Source: Dryas octopetala
Lineage: Eukaryota > Streptophyta > Magnoliopsida > Rosales > Rosaceae
NCBI GenBank assembly: GCA_963921425.1
Contig: OY992836.1
Location: 1,875,825-1,939,824 of the forward strand
Direction of reading: 5' to 3'
Length of the DNA stretch: 64,000 nucleotides
In this document: one piece after another, positions 45,134 through 58,208 of the stretch
Position numbering within the stretch: position 1 is the stretch's first letter
How the letters are laid out: every line of letters begins with the position of its first letter
Notes under the pieces: generated by a model
What the model saw: the letters and a program-made list of their open reading frames with translations, nothing else
Told to the model about the DNA's origin: nothing
Databases searched by the model: none
Translations under genes and position numbers: made by a program

Positions 45134-46629
45134 GAAACGTCATTTCGGTGCACACATGAGGAAGCACCATCCTATCATAAGTGCTCCAAAACGTGCCCAT
45201 TTGGCAAGAAAGACATGAGGAAGCACTTTCTCATGTTAGGATTAGCGTTCTGGACCAATTGAACCACATTTTAAGGTAAGAATGCGCGAAAACGTCATTT
45301 CGGTGCATACTTGGTCCAATTTCCCCCAAATTGCACCAAAACGTTCATGGTTAGCAAAAAACGTTCATGGTTAGCAAGAAACACATGGCGAAGCACTTTC
45401 TTATGTTAGGATTAGGGTTCTAGACCTATTGAATCAAATTTGGTGTTAAGAACACACGAAAACGTCATTTTGGTTCATACTTGGTCCAATTTCCTCCAAA
45501 TTGCACCAAAACGTTCCTGGTTTGCAAGAAACAAATGGCGAAGCACTTTCTTATGTTAGGATTAGCGTTCTAGACCTATTGAACCACATTTGGTGTTAAT
45601 AATGCACATAAACGTCATTTCAATGCATACTTAGTCCAATTTTGTACAAATTGCACCAAAACCTTCCAGGTTGGCAAGAAAGACATGGGGAAGCACTTTC
45701 TCATGTTAGGATTAGCTTTCTAGACTTATTGAACCACATTTGCTGTTAAGAACGCATGAAAACGTCATTTCGGTGTATTCTTCATCTAATTTCAACCAAA
45801 TTGCTCCTAAATGTGCCCATTTGGCAAGAAAAACATGGGGAAGCACTTTCTTAAGTTAGGATTATCGTTCTAGACCAATTGAACCACATTTGGAGGTAAG
45901 AACGCACGGAAACATTATTTCAGTGCATACTTGGCCCAATTTCCTCCAAATTGCACCAAAACGTTCCTGGTTGGCAAGAAACACATGGCGAAGCACTTTC
46001 TCATGTTAGGATTAGCGTTCTAGACCTACTAAACCACATTTGGTGTTAAGAATGCACGAAAATGTTATTTTGGTGCACACATAGTCCAATTTCGTCCAAA
46101 TTGCTCTAAAACGTGCCCATGTGTCAAGAAAGACATGGGGAAGCACTTCCTCATGTTAGGATTATCGTTCTAAACCAATTGAACCACATTTGGAGGTAAG
46201 AACGCACAAAAACGTCATTTCGGTGCATACTTGGTCCAATTTCGTCCTAATTCCACTAAAATGTTCCCATTTGGCAAGAAAGACATGGGGAAACACTTTC
46301 TCATATTAGCATTATCGTTATAGAAATATTGAATCACATTTGGTGTTAAGAACGCATAAAAACGTTATTTCGGTGTATACTTGGTCTAATTTCAACCAAA
46401 TTGCTCCAAATTGTGCCCATTTGGCAAGAAAGACATGGTGAAGCACTTACTCATATTATGATATCGTTCTAGACCTGTTGAACAACAATTGGTGTTAAGA
46501 ACGCACGAAAACGTCATTTCGGTGCATACTTGGTCTAATTTCAACCAAACTGCTCCAAATCGTGCCAATTTAGCAAGAAAGACATGGGGAAATACTTTCT
46601 CATATTAGGATGACTGTTCTAGACCTATT
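45134..46629 (+). repeat. 150-bp satellite, second block
   Basis: About ten monomers in the same orientation as the first block. The left edge is scrambled: 45162-45181 repeats 45114-45133 of the adjacent gag with one change. A 20-bp direct duplication lies at about 45341-45380. The block stops at ctatt, the left TSD of the second chain. Confidence 0.93.
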
Positions 46630-49147
46630 TGTTGATGTGTTTTCTTAGAATAAAATAAACAATTACTTCATTCTAAGTTTACTCGCAAGTGCACGAATCG
46701 CATTAGTAGCAAAGCGTACAAGCACGAGGTCGATCCCACAGGGAATGGTTAATATACAACAAATCAGTGCAAACAATCAATAGAATAACTAATGGGGGGT
46801 TTTGAAAGATGGAAACACACGCACACATCACCACACGCACACACACCTTATTCTATCTTGCAATGTCAAGTTTTCGGTCTCAAATCAGATAAGCATGCAA
46901 TAACCATCCAAGGCTAATGACAGTTAATTTGAACACAACATATTAAAGTTTGACAGCTAAAAAGGTTTGGCTAGTTACTTTCTCGCCATTGTTCTCCTAA
47001 TGCATAAACTAAGAGCTTCTTGGGCCTTCCTTAGCTAGTTAACCTACATGTTCCCTAGTTCAAGCTAGGGCAGCTGTTACCCATGCAGGAGTCATTAAGT
47101 TTTATGAGAACGTCAAACATGCACAACATATAAGCTTTGACTATTTCCTTATAGAGGTCGCCCAACCCCACTACCAAGAATAATCCCTTATTCCCTTGTT
47201 ACTTGTGGTTTAGTGTCTTTGACTATTTCACAGCTAAACCTAACGGATAAACTAGATGCAATTACCCTAAGGTGGCCAGTCAAAGGATGCAAACAACTAG
47301 TGACGGGGGTTTTAATAGATAGTGGAAATTTAATATGTGCAAACATCAAACTAACAGACCAAGAGACGGATAAACGATTTGTTAAAGCATACGAATCCAT
47401 TAATCAACCTACGACTAACATGCAAGATAGAATAACTAACCTACATAATTAAATAAAACAAATAAAAGAAATAAAACAGCAGCAAGTAAACAAAGTCCCA
47501 ATTCATGATTGCAAAAGGAAATCAGAAACGCAACTTAAATGAACCTAGAAGCATAAACTAAACAACTACTCTAAAGTGCATCAATTAAATGAAATCAGAA
47601 ACGCAAAATTAAAGAAACTAAAAGCATAAACAAATGGAAATCAGCAACATGAATTAAAAGCAATAAAGAGATAAAAAATCAGATTGCAAGATTAAATAAC
47701 AACTAACTAAAATCAGAACCCAAACTATAAACTAATTAAATTCAGAAACTTAAATTAAATAAAATCAGAAACCAATATCCAACATCAAATCTGAAATTAG
47801 AAGGAAAAAAAAAGAAAACAAAAATCAGAGGTGCAAGTGCATGGGGGCTGCGGCAAGGAGGGAGAAGAAGGAAGCACCAGCACAAGCAATTGGCTCACGG
47901 CAAGGTGAGCTTGGGCTTGCGGCAGCAGGTGATCCTCCCCTCTCAATGTCACGCCACCCTCTTTCTAAACCACTCTCTGAAATTGGCTCACCTTACAAGA
48001 ATGAAAATCTGAAACTAAAAACCTAAATCAGCAAAATAAAACTAAGGGAGAGAGAAGAGAGAATTCGGCTGGAGGAGGAGAGAATGAATGAATGCCTCAA
48101 GTCTGAATAAGAGGGGGTTTAAATAGGAGAAGCTTTCCTTGAGAGGCAAGGAAAAGCAAGTTGCGGCTGGCTAGGGTTAGCTCTCCTAGTGCCTTGCGTG
48201 TTCAGCTAGGGCTTGCTGGACTAGGCCCTTGCGTGTTGGGCTGCTTGGGTTTGGGCTTGAGTGGCTCACGCCTAGCCTAGCTAGGGTCCCTCCTTGGCGC
48301 ATGGGCTGGTAGTCTTGGGCTTTGGACTTGCATGTTGGGCTTCCATGTTGGGCTTCAGTAGCTTGCACAAGATGGGCTAGGGTTTCACTCCATGGGCTTC
48401 CATCTTGGGCTTGCGCATGGCCTCTTCCTTGCTAGGGTTTGCATGGCATGCATGCGCATGCATGGGCTGCCATCTTCCTCCTTGCGTGTGGCTTTTGGGC
48501 TGCTAGGGTTTGGGCCCATGCATGTGCATGCATGGCCCACTTGGTTCGGCATCCCTAGGGCCCATGGGCCCTCCACTTTTGACTTCCCATTTTGCCCCTC
48601 ATTTCCATTTGAATTCAAATTCATTTCTTCCCTCCATTCATTTCCATGGATGTCCACCATCTTCTGGAAGCTTCTGGAACCTTGAAAAACATTTCCTGGT
48701 GCAACTAGGATTTCTTGGAAATGAGAGATTCCTTATCCATTTCGACTTCTCGTAATGACCATATTGCCCCTGGGGTCTCCTAGTGTCACTAGGACTCCTT
48801 TCCCTAGTTGGGTTAGGTTTCCTAGTTCAACCAGGAATTCCTGTTCGAATCAGGATTTCACATTTCTGGCTCCGCAATGATGGTTCTGGACTTGATGTTT
48901 CCTAGTGTGACTAGGAATCCTCATTTGACTAGGATTTCTGCACTTTTCCTGGTTTGACCAGGATTTCACTCGTTTTCCTGGTTTGACCAGGAATTGTCCC
49001 AAAATGGCTCCATTTGCTTCTTTTTCTCATTTATGCTTCATTTGACCTGAAAACACAAAAACAAGACAAGAAACACAAAATAGCGAGTTCTAACACTCTA
49101 GGTTAAGGAATTAGTATCATAAAGTGATGCAAAATGCACACTCATCA
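46630..49147 (-). mobile_element. Chain 2, left LTR (outer 3' end)
   Basis: 2518 bp, minus strand TGATGAGTGTGCATTTTGC to ACATCAACA. Heat-shock element at 48662-48679 (minus: TTCCAGAAGCTTCCAGAA); likely TATA box at 48118-48125. It inserts into the satellite at the left TSD. Confidence 0.93.
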
Positions 49148-49160
49148 CACCCCCAAACTT
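49148..49160 (-). other. Polypurine tract, chain 2 left copy
   Basis: Minus strand AAGTTTGGGGGTG adjoining the LTR start. The right copy is at 54932-54944. Confidence 0.82.
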
Positions 49161-51174
49161 AGATTTTGCTAGTCCTCGAGCAAATAAAGGAAAGAAAAGA
49201 CTCAAAACTGACTCCAACATCCCAACAACTGAATTCATGCGCACAACCATTAATCACATAAGAAAGCAAGGCATATAAATGGTATTCTTCAAATTCTAAT
49301 AACATTTCAAATAACATACCTCGCTCCTCTATTATCATATAGGCCATCCTTGACACAAATCCAAGTATTAGACAAACAAAACTAAATCAATACATACATA
49401 ATAGATTCAACTCCAATCCTCACTATGGCATACTCTCAATGATAAACACTCAAGAATTGGGTTGATATGTGCACTCAAAAGTATATGTGAGAGGAAATAT
49501 GTAACAAAAGCAATTAGCTCACATATGTACATGAAATAAAGGCACATTTAGAAAGAAATACTGATCTCATGAAAGGAATACAAATGCTTGAAATAAAATC
49601 AATAACCATAGGCTCCCTTCTTAAATAGACTCCACATAAGTATAATACACACCTCTTGAGATCAGCTAGGGCTTTAAATAGGGTTGTAATGAAGGCTTAG
49701 GCTAGGATAGGGTATTGAAATGAAAAGGAAAACACAAAGGGCTAATTTCATGGAATTGCAAGCACCAATAGAACATTCTGAGGTACACTTTGCTTCTTTG
49801 CACTTCATAGCTTACTTTGAACTCTTTTTGCTCATTTTTTTTTTTTTTTTTTTTTAAACCGTCCCATTTCTTTGATTTCTTTTCTTTTTCTTTTCTTTGG
49901 GTACGGCATACATACTTTTCTAACACTTTTTTGTACAAGCTATGCATTTTCACTTCTTTTTCACCTCAATCAACATATAGACAACTTGCAACACCATAAA
50001 AAGGGTAAAACGGATGAAAGGGGTGGTACACCCCCAAACTTAGGGTTTGGTATGGGGTAACAAAGGAAACGGCTTAAAAGGCTCAAAATGGGTAACTAAG
50101 GATAAAACATGTAATAGGTAGGCTTTCAGGCTATGGGGTACACAAACAGGGCCTAAATTCATTTCTCAAGAGTTATGCAAATACGGCATGCTTTGTGTAC
50201 ACAAGAAGAGAGTTCTAGCTCATTGATTCAAGATTATGCATATTCCAAGCAAATGACCAAATGAAAGACAATGAGATCAAAACAACGACTTATATGACAA
50301 TGATAGAATTAGAGTGGCGCGCAACACTCAAGAATTGAAGAACAGGGCTCAAAAGCTCACTTAGGTCATGCAAGTCTACTCTATTATGCATATAATCATT
50401 AGTAATGCTAATCACAACCTAAATTCATATCAACAAGGCCAAATGACATAGAATTGCAAGATATGTTATGGAACACTATTAGAATGAAAAGAACACCAAA
50501 TATACACACAATACTAAAACATGCTCATAACAATCATGCACACTCAAATCAATTAGTTGGGGACTCAAAACGACCTGAAACAACCAAAATGACTCAAAAA
50601 CTTTTTGTTTTTTTTTAAAACGATGTCGCACACTTCAAAAGAATCACATCCATCACTAAGGTGAATGAGATCTAATGAAAACGTGCATTTTGATGTGGGT
50701 TGTGACACCCTAAGTTTAAAAACAAAAGAAAAAGTTTTTTCCTAACCTAAAAACACCTAAAAACACTAAAAACGAAAATTTTTTCTTCTTTTTCTAAAAA
50801 CGCTCAAAAACACTTAAAACACCCTAAACACTTGTTCTAACCTAAAAACACTAACAATTGACAATTGCCTTTCCCCCCACACTTAAATGATACATTGCCC
50901 TCAATGTATATGAAATAAATGCAAAAATGATCAAATTAAGCGAAACGGGAAATTGCAAACATCCAAAACCAAATAAACACACCAAAATGAAAAATTGTCT
51001 CATGAAGCGAAATAAAGAAACTGTTTACTTGCATACGCAAGCGTGGACACTCCAAGGGTAGGCGCGGCCTCCTTGGTCCTCAATGACTTCTCCTCCATTA
51101 TTCGAAACAAAAACTTGGGTTGCCTCCCAATAAGCGCTTGTTTTTCTGTCTTCAGCCTGACATTGCCATCTCCT

Positions 51175-52230
51175 TTACTTGCGTCCTTCCCTCTTCCTCT
51201 TGCCATTGCTGCTCTCGGCATTCCCTAGGATCGAACTGAGGAAGCTCTCCATCTCGGACTTCTCCTCTCCATAAAAAATGACCTCCTCGTTTTCTGGCAT
51301 CTCGGAAGTGAGCACATACAGCTCTCGCTTGGTGTAGTACCGAATCGTCATGGTACTCTCCAATGCTTTGTACTCCATGTTAGAGGTGCACAAAAATGGT
51401 CTCCCAAGAATAATAGAGACGTCGCCCGGAATTGTCGGCACATCTAGCACTATGAAATCAGAGGGGATTAGTAATTTACGACATTTAACCAAAACATCCA
51501 CAAGCATACCACAAGCTTTTTGGGCTGAAGCGTTGGCGAAGCGAATGTCCACATCAAATGGTTGCAAATCAGCCTCCTTAAATCCAAGCCTCTCGAACAC
51601 AACCAGCGGCATAACATTGATAGCTGAGCCATTGTCAACTAAGGCATTGGCGATCTTATGCTCCCCTATGCTGCATGGTATGACCAACGAGCCTGGATCC
51701 TTCTTCTTGCTTGGAAAAGATGCAAAGAGATAACCACAAATCTCCCTAGGAACGTTGTGACTATGCCCCTGCTCCTCAACCTTCTTCTCAATAGACTTCA
51801 ACTCCCTCATGGTTGCTGGAAATTTGGTGATGTCAATGTCCGGAATGAGGGGAATCACACGTGTATCAGCTTCCTCCTCAATCATTTCTGGATCCTCCTC
51901 TTCCTCACTATCCATGATCTCAATCACCTCCTTAGTCTTAATCACTCTAACTCTCTTTCTTGGAGTAGTCCTCAAAATAGCATTTACATGCTCCTCATTC
52001 TTCGGGTTGACGATGGACTGACTAGGCCACTTCCCCTTCGGTTGAGTGGGCAGCGAGGGTGCTGAAAAGTGACTCAAGGGCTGCGGCACATTCTCATTTG
52101 CTTCAGCCATTTCGACGCTTCCAATATCCTCACTACTCGAATCTGATGCGCTAGGTAGAGGGCTGCCTTGAGATGTACCTAAAGTTTCCTTTTTGAGCCT
52201 CTCCAACCTTGCAACAAGTTCAAGGTTCAT
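51175..52230 (-). CDS. Gag-deleted protease protein (351 residues), left copy
   Basis: Start at the ATG whose complement is at 52228-52230; the in-frame GTG three codons upstream is not likely used. Residues 1-64 match the N terminus of the 711-residue Gag-protease. Then 357 codons, the entire Gag domain and the NPGWKNNPNFRW block, are missing in frame, and similarity resumes at the equivalent of residue 422. A further three codons (VVK) are absent. The retropepsin region is full length and keeps ILGRPF, but the active-site triad D-S-G reads D199-N200-G201, a change reachable by one G-to-A transition. Retropepsins use Asp-Ser/Thr-Gly, so activity is doubtful. The frame has no stop. It may be a passive remnant, or it may retain a binding role; neither is shown. 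Confidence 0.8.
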   Translation of the reverse strand: MNLELVARLERLKKETLGTSQGSPLPSASDSSSEDIGSVEMAEANENVPQPLSHFSAPSLPTQPKGKWPSQSIVNPKNEEHVNAILRTTPRKRVRVIKTKEVIEIMDSEEEEDPEMIEEEADTRVIPLIPDIDITKFPATMRELKSIEKKVEEQGHSHNVPREICGYLFASFPSKKKDPGSLVIPCSIGEHKIANALVDNGSAINVMPLVVFERLGFKEADLQPFDVDIRFANASAQKACGMLVDVLVKCRKLLIPSDFIVLDVPTIPGDVSIILGRPFLCTSNMEYKALESTMTIRYYTKRELYVLTSEMPENEEVIFYGEEKSEMESFLSSILGNAESSNGKRKREGRK

Positions 52231-52389
52231 AAAATACACCTAATCAAGACCAAACACACAATCAGTAGAAAGACTGCTCCTAAAGGCATGGCATTTATTA
52301 AAAACTAAAAATTAACAAAAACTGAAATCTAGTTAATATAACCTAATTCTAATGACTAATTACACCAATTCATTGATATTAGACACCAT

Positions 52390-52407
52390 TCCCCGGCAAC
52401 GGCGCCA
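52390..52407 (-). other. Primer-binding site, tRNA-Asp, chain 2 left copy
   Basis: Minus strand TGGCGCCGTTGCCGGGGA, exact tRNA-Asp complement, six bases from the LTR end. Confidence 0.92.
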
Positions 52408-52413
52408 AAAACT

Positions 52414-54931
52414 TGTTGATGTGTTTTCTTAGAATAAAATAAACAATTACTTCATTCTAAGTTTACTCGCAAGTGCACGAATCGCATTAGTAGCAAAGCG
52501 TACAAGCACGAGGTCGATCCCACAGGGAATGGTTAATATACAACAAATCAGTGCAAACAATCAATAGAATAACTAATGGGGGGTTTTGAAAGATGGAAAC
52601 ACACGCACACATCACCACACGCACACACACCTTATTCTATCTTGCAATGTCAAGTTTTCGGTCTCAAATCAGATAAGCATGCAATAACCATCCAAGGCTA
52701 ATGACAGTTAATTTGAACACAACATATTAAAGTTTGACAGCTAAAAAGGTTTGGCTAGTTACTTTCTCGCCATTGTTCTCCTAATGCATAAACTAAGAGC
52801 TTCTTGGGCCTTCCTTAGCTAGTTAACCTACATGTTCCCTAGTTCAAGCTAGGGCAGCTGTTACCCATGCAGGAGTCATTAAGTTTTATGAGAACGTCAA
52901 ACATGCACAACATATAAGCTTTGACTATTTCCTTATAGAGGTCGCCCAACCCCACTACCAAGAATAATCCCTTATTCCCTTGTTACTTGTGGTTTAGTGT
53001 CTTTGACTATTTCACAGCTAAACCTAACGGATAAACTAGATGCAATTACCCTAAGGTGGCCAGTCAAAGGATGCAAACAACTAGTGACGGGGGTTTTAAT
53101 AGATAGTGGAAATTTAATATGTGCAAACATCAAACTAACAGACCAAGAGACGGATAAACGATTTGTTAAAGCATACGAATCCATTAATCAACCTACGACT
53201 AACATGCAAGATAGAATAACTAACCTACATAATTAAATAAAACAAATAAAAGAAATAAAACAGCAGCAAGTAAACAAAGTCCCAATTCATGATTGCAAAA
53301 GGAAATCAGAAACGCAACTTAAATGAACCTAGAAGCATAAACTAAACAACTACTCTAAAGTGCATCAATTAAATGAAATCAGAAACGCAAAATTAAAGAA
53401 ACTAAAAGCATAAACAAATGGAAATCAGCAACATGAATTAAAAGCAATAAAGAGATAAAAAATCAGATTGCAAGATTAAATAACAACTAACTAAAATCAG
53501 AACCCAAACTATAAACTAATTAAATTCAGAAACTTAAATTAAATAAAATCAGAAACCAATATCCAACATCAAATCTGAAATTAGAAGGAAAAAAAAAGAA
53601 AACAAAAATCAGAGGTGCAAGTGCATGGGGGCTGCGGCAAGGAGGGAGAAGAAGGAAGCACCAGCACAAGCAATTGGCTCACGGCAAGGTGAGCTTGGGC
53701 TTGCGGCAGCAGGTGATCCTCCCCTCTCAATGTCACGCCACCCTCTTTCTAAACCACTCTCTGAAATTGGCTCACCTTACAAGAATGAAAATCTGAAACT
53801 AAAAACCTAAATCAGCAAAATAAAACTAAGGGAGAGAGAAGAGAGAATTCGGCTGGAGGAGGAGAGAATGAATGAATGCCTCAAGTCTGAATAAGAGGGG
53901 GTTTAAATAGGAGAAGCTTTCCTTGAGAGGCAAGGAAAAGCAAGTTGCGGCTGGCTAGGGTTAGCTCTCCTAGTGCCTTGCGTGTTCAGCTAGGGCTTGC
54001 TGGACTAGGCCCTTGCGTGTTGGGCTGCTTGGGTTTGGGCTTGAGTGGCTCACGCCTAGCCTAGCTAGGGTCCCTCCTTGGCGCATGGGCTGGTAGTCTT
54101 GGGCTTTGGACTTGCATGTTGGGCTTCCATGTTGGGCTTCAGTAGCTTGCACAAGATGGGCTAGGGTTTCACTCCATGGGCTTCCATCTTGGGCTTGCGC
54201 ATGGCCTCTTCCTTGCTAGGGTTTGCATGGCATGCATGCGCATGCATGGGCTGCCATCTTCCTCCTTGCGTGTGGCTTTTGGGCTGCTAGGGTTTGGGCC
54301 CATGCATGTGCATGCATGGCCCACTTGGTTCGGCATCCCTAGGGCCCATGGGCCCTCCACTTTTGACTTCCCATTTTGCCCCTCATTTCCATTTGAATTC
54401 AAATTCATTTCTTCCCTCCATTCATTTCCATGGATGTCCACCATCTTCTGGAAGCTTCTGGAACCTTGAAAAACATTTCCTGGTGCAACTAGGATTTCTT
54501 GGAAATGAGAGATTCCTTATCCATTTCGACTTCTCGTAATGACCATATTGCCCCTGGGGTCTCCTAGTGTCACTAGGACTCCTTTCCCTAGTTGGGTTAG
54601 GTTTCCTAGTTCAACCAGGAATTCCTGTTCGAATCAGGATTTCACATTTCTGGCTCCGCAATGATGGTTCTGGACTTGATGTTTCCTAGTGTGACTAGGA
54701 ATCCTCATTTGACTAGGATTTCTGCACTTTTCCTGGTTTGACCAGGATTTCACTCGTTTTCCTGGTTTGACCAGGAATTGTCCCAAAATGGCTCCATTTG
54801 CTTCTTTTTCTCATTTATGCTTCATTTGACCTGAAAACACAAAAACAAGACAAGAAACACAAAATAGCGAGTTCTAACACTCTAGGTTAAGGAATTAGTA
54901 TCATAAAGTGATGCAAAATGCACACTCATCA
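52414..54931 (-). mobile_element. Chain 2, middle LTR
   Basis: 2518 bp. It is followed on the left (minus-strand downstream) by a PBS and preceded on the right by a PPT, so it is shared by both units. Heat-shock element at 54446-54463. No difference from the outer LTRs was seen by eye. Confidence 0.93.
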
Positions 54932-55616
54932 CACCCCCAAACTTAGATTTTGCTAGTCCTCGAGCAAATAAAGGAAAGAAAAGACTCAAAACTGACTCCA
55001 ACATCCCAACAACTGAATTCATGCGCACAACCATTAATCACATAAGAAAGCAAGGCATATAAATGGTATTCTTCAAATTCTAATAACATTTCAAATAACA
55101 TACCTCGCTCCTCTATTATCATATAGGCCATCCTTGACACAAATCCAAGTATTAGACAAACAAAACTAAATCAATACATACATAATAGATTCAACTCCAA
55201 TCCTCACTATGGCATACTCTCAATGATAAACACTCAAGAATTGGGTTGATATGTGCACTCAAAAGTATATGTGAGAGGAAATATGTAACAAAAGCAATTA
55301 GCTCACATATGTACATGAAATAAAGGCACATTTAGAAAGAAATACTGATCTCATGAAAGGAATACAAATGCTTGAAATAAAATCAATAACCATAGGCTCC
55401 CTTCTTAAATAGACTCCACATAAGTATAATACACACCTCTTGAGATCAGCTAGGGCTTTAAATAGGGTTGTAATGAAGGCTTAGGCTAGGATAGGGTATT
55501 GAAATGAAAAGGAAAACACAAAGGGCTAATTTCATGGAATTGCAAGCACCAATAGAACATTCTGAGGTACACTTTGCTTCTTTGCACTTCATAGCTTACT
55601 TTGAACTCTTTTTGCT

Positions 55617-55654
<38 letters not shown>

Positions 55655-56969
55655 CGTCCCATTTCTTTGATTTCTTTTCTTTTTCTTTTCTTTGGGTACG
55701 GCATACATACTTTTCTAACACTTTTTTGTACAAGCTATGCATTTTCACTTCTTTTTCACCTCAATCAACATATAGACAACTTGCAACACCATAAAAAGGG
55801 TAAAACGGATGAAAGGGGTGGTACACCCCCAAACTTAGGGTTTGGTATGGGGTAACAAAGGAAACGGCTTAAAAGGCTCAAAATGGGTAACTAAGGATAA
55901 AACATGTAATAGGTAGGCTTTCAGGCTATGGGGTACACAAACAGGGCCTAAATTCATTTCTCAAGAGTTATGCAAATACGGCATGCTTTGTGTACACAAG
56001 AAGAGAGTTCTAGCTCATTGATTCAAGATTATGCATATTCCAAGCAAATGACCAAATGAAAGACAATGAGATCAAAACAACGACTTATATGACAATGATA
56101 GAATTAGAGTGGCGCGCAACACTCAAGAATTGAAGAACAGGGCTCAAAAGCTCACTTAGGTCATGCAAGTCTACTCTATTATGCATATAATCATTAGTAA
56201 TGCTAATCACAACCTAAATTCATATCAACAAGGCCAAATGACATAGAATTGCAAGATATGTTATGGAACACTATTAGAATGAAAAGAACACCAAATATAC
56301 ACACAATACTAAAACATGCTCATAACAATCATGCACACTCAAATCAATTAGTTGGGGACTCAAAACGACCTGAAACAACCAAAATGACTCAAAAACTTTT
56401 TGTTTTTTTTTAAAACGATGTCGCACACTTCAAAAGAATCACATCCATCACTAAGGTGAATGAGATCTAATGAAAACGTGCATTTTGATGTGGGTTGTGA
56501 CACCCTAAGTTTAAAAACAAAAGAAAAAGTTTTTTCCTAACCTAAAAACACCTAAAAACACTAAAAACGAAAATTTTTTCTTCTTTTTCTAAAAACGCTC
56601 AAAAACACTTAAAACACCCTAAACACTTGTTCTAACCTAAAAACACTAACAATTGACAATTGCCTTTCCCCCCACACTTAAATGATACATTGCCCTCAAT
56701 GTATATGAAATAAATGCAAAAATGATCAAATTAAGCGAAACGGGAAATTGCAAACATCCAAAACCAAATAAACACACCAAAATGAAAAATTGTCTCATGA
56801 AGCGAAATAAAGAAACTGTTTACTTGCATACGCAAGCGTGGACACTCCAAGGGTAGGCGCGGCCTCCTTGGTCCTCAATGACTTCTCCTCCATTATTCGA
56901 AACAAAAACTTGGGTTGCCTCCCAATAAGCGCTTGTTTTTCTGTCTTCAGCCTGACATTGCCATCTCCT

Positions 56970-58025
56970 TTACTTGCGTCCTTCCCTCTTCCTCTTGCCA
57001 TTGCTGCTCTCGGCATTCCCTAGGATCGAACTGAGGAAGCTCTCCATCTCGGACTTCTCCTCTCCATAAAAAATGACCTCCTCGTTTTCTGGCATCTCGG
57101 AAGTGAGCACATACAGCTCTCGCTTGGTGTAGTACCGAATCGTCATGGTACTCTCCAATGCTTTGTACTCCATGTTAGAGGTGCACAAAAATGGTCTCCC
57201 AAGAATAATAGAGACGTCGCCCGGAATTGTCGGCACATCTAGCACTATGAAATCAGAGGGGATTAGTAATTTACGACATTTAACCAAAACATCCACAAGC
57301 ATACCACAAGCTTTTTGGGCTGAAGCGTTGGCGAAGCGAATGTCCACATCAAATGGTTGCAAATCAGCCTCCTTAAATCCAAGCCTCTCGAACACAACCA
57401 GCGGCATAACATTGATAGCTGAGCCATTGTCAACTAAGGCATTGGCGATCTTATGCTCCCCTATGCTGCATGGTATGACCAACGAGCCTGGATCCTTCTT
57501 CTTGCTTGGAAAAGATGCAAAGAGATAACCACAAATCTCCCTAGGAACGTTGTGACTATGCCCCTGCTCCTCAACCTTCTTCTCAATAGACTTCAACTCC
57601 CTCATGGTTGCTGGAAATTTGGTGATGTCAATGTCCGGAATGAGGGGAATCACACGTGTATCAGCTTCCTCCTCAATCATTTCTGGATCCTCCTCTTCCT
57701 CACTATCCATGATCTCAATCACCTCCTTAGTCTTAATCACTCTAACTCTCTTTCTTGGAGTAGTCCTCAAAATAGCATTTACATGCTCCTCATTCTTCGG
57801 GTTGACGATGGACTGACTAGGCCACTTCCCCTTCGGTTGAGTGGGCAGCGAGGGTGCTGAAAAGTGACTCAAGGGCTGCGGCACATTCTCATTTGCTTCA
57901 GCCATTTCGACGCTTCCAATATCCTCACTACTCGAATCTGATGCGCTAGGTAGAGGGCTGCCTTGAGATGTACCTAAAGTTTCCTTTTTGAGCCTCTCCA
58001 ACCTTGCAACAAGTTCAAGGTTCAT
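56970..58025 (-). CDS. Gag-deleted protease protein (351 residues), right copy
   Basis: The predicted protein is identical to that of the left copy, including the in-frame loss of the Gag core and the D-N-G active-site change. Both changes therefore predate the duplication that made the chain. Confidence 0.8.
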   Translation of the reverse strand: MNLELVARLERLKKETLGTSQGSPLPSASDSSSEDIGSVEMAEANENVPQPLSHFSAPSLPTQPKGKWPSQSIVNPKNEEHVNAILRTTPRKRVRVIKTKEVIEIMDSEEEEDPEMIEEEADTRVIPLIPDIDITKFPATMRELKSIEKKVEEQGHSHNVPREICGYLFASFPSKKKDPGSLVIPCSIGEHKIANALVDNGSAINVMPLVVFERLGFKEADLQPFDVDIRFANASAQKACGMLVDVLVKCRKLLIPSDFIVLDVPTIPGDVSIILGRPFLCTSNMEYKALESTMTIRYYTKRELYVLTSEMPENEEVIFYGEEKSEMESFLSSILGNAESSNGKRKREGRK

Positions 58026-58184
58026 AAAATACACCTAATCAAGACCAAACACACAATCAGTAGAAAGACTGCTCCTAAAGGCATGGCATTTATTAAAAAC
58101 TAAAAATTAACAAAAACTGAAATCTAGTTAATATAACCTAATTCTAATGACTAATTACACCAATTCATTGATATTAGACACCAT

Positions 58185-58202
58185 TCCCCGGCAACGGCGC
58201 CA
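58185..58202 (-). other. Primer-binding site, tRNA-Asp, chain 2 right copy
   Basis: Same 18 bases as the left copy; this is the PBS next to the outermost 5' LTR. Confidence 0.92.
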
Positions 58203-58208
58203 AAAACT

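Larger units (their letters stand above)
49148..52413 (-). mobile_element. Chain 2, internal region (left copy)
   Basis: Between LTRs: PPT at 49148-49160, 3' non-coding region 49161-51174 with landmarks shared with the 28730 element (internal PPT-like motif 50029-50041, palindrome 51028-51041), gag-protease 51175-52230, and PBS 52390-52407. Confidence 0.9.
54932..58208 (-). mobile_element. Chain 2, internal region (right copy)
   Basis: 3277 bp with the same plan as the left copy: PPT 54932-54944, long T-tract at about 55619-55650, palindrome 56823-56836, gag-protease 56970-58025, PBS 58185-58202. Confidence 0.9.
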
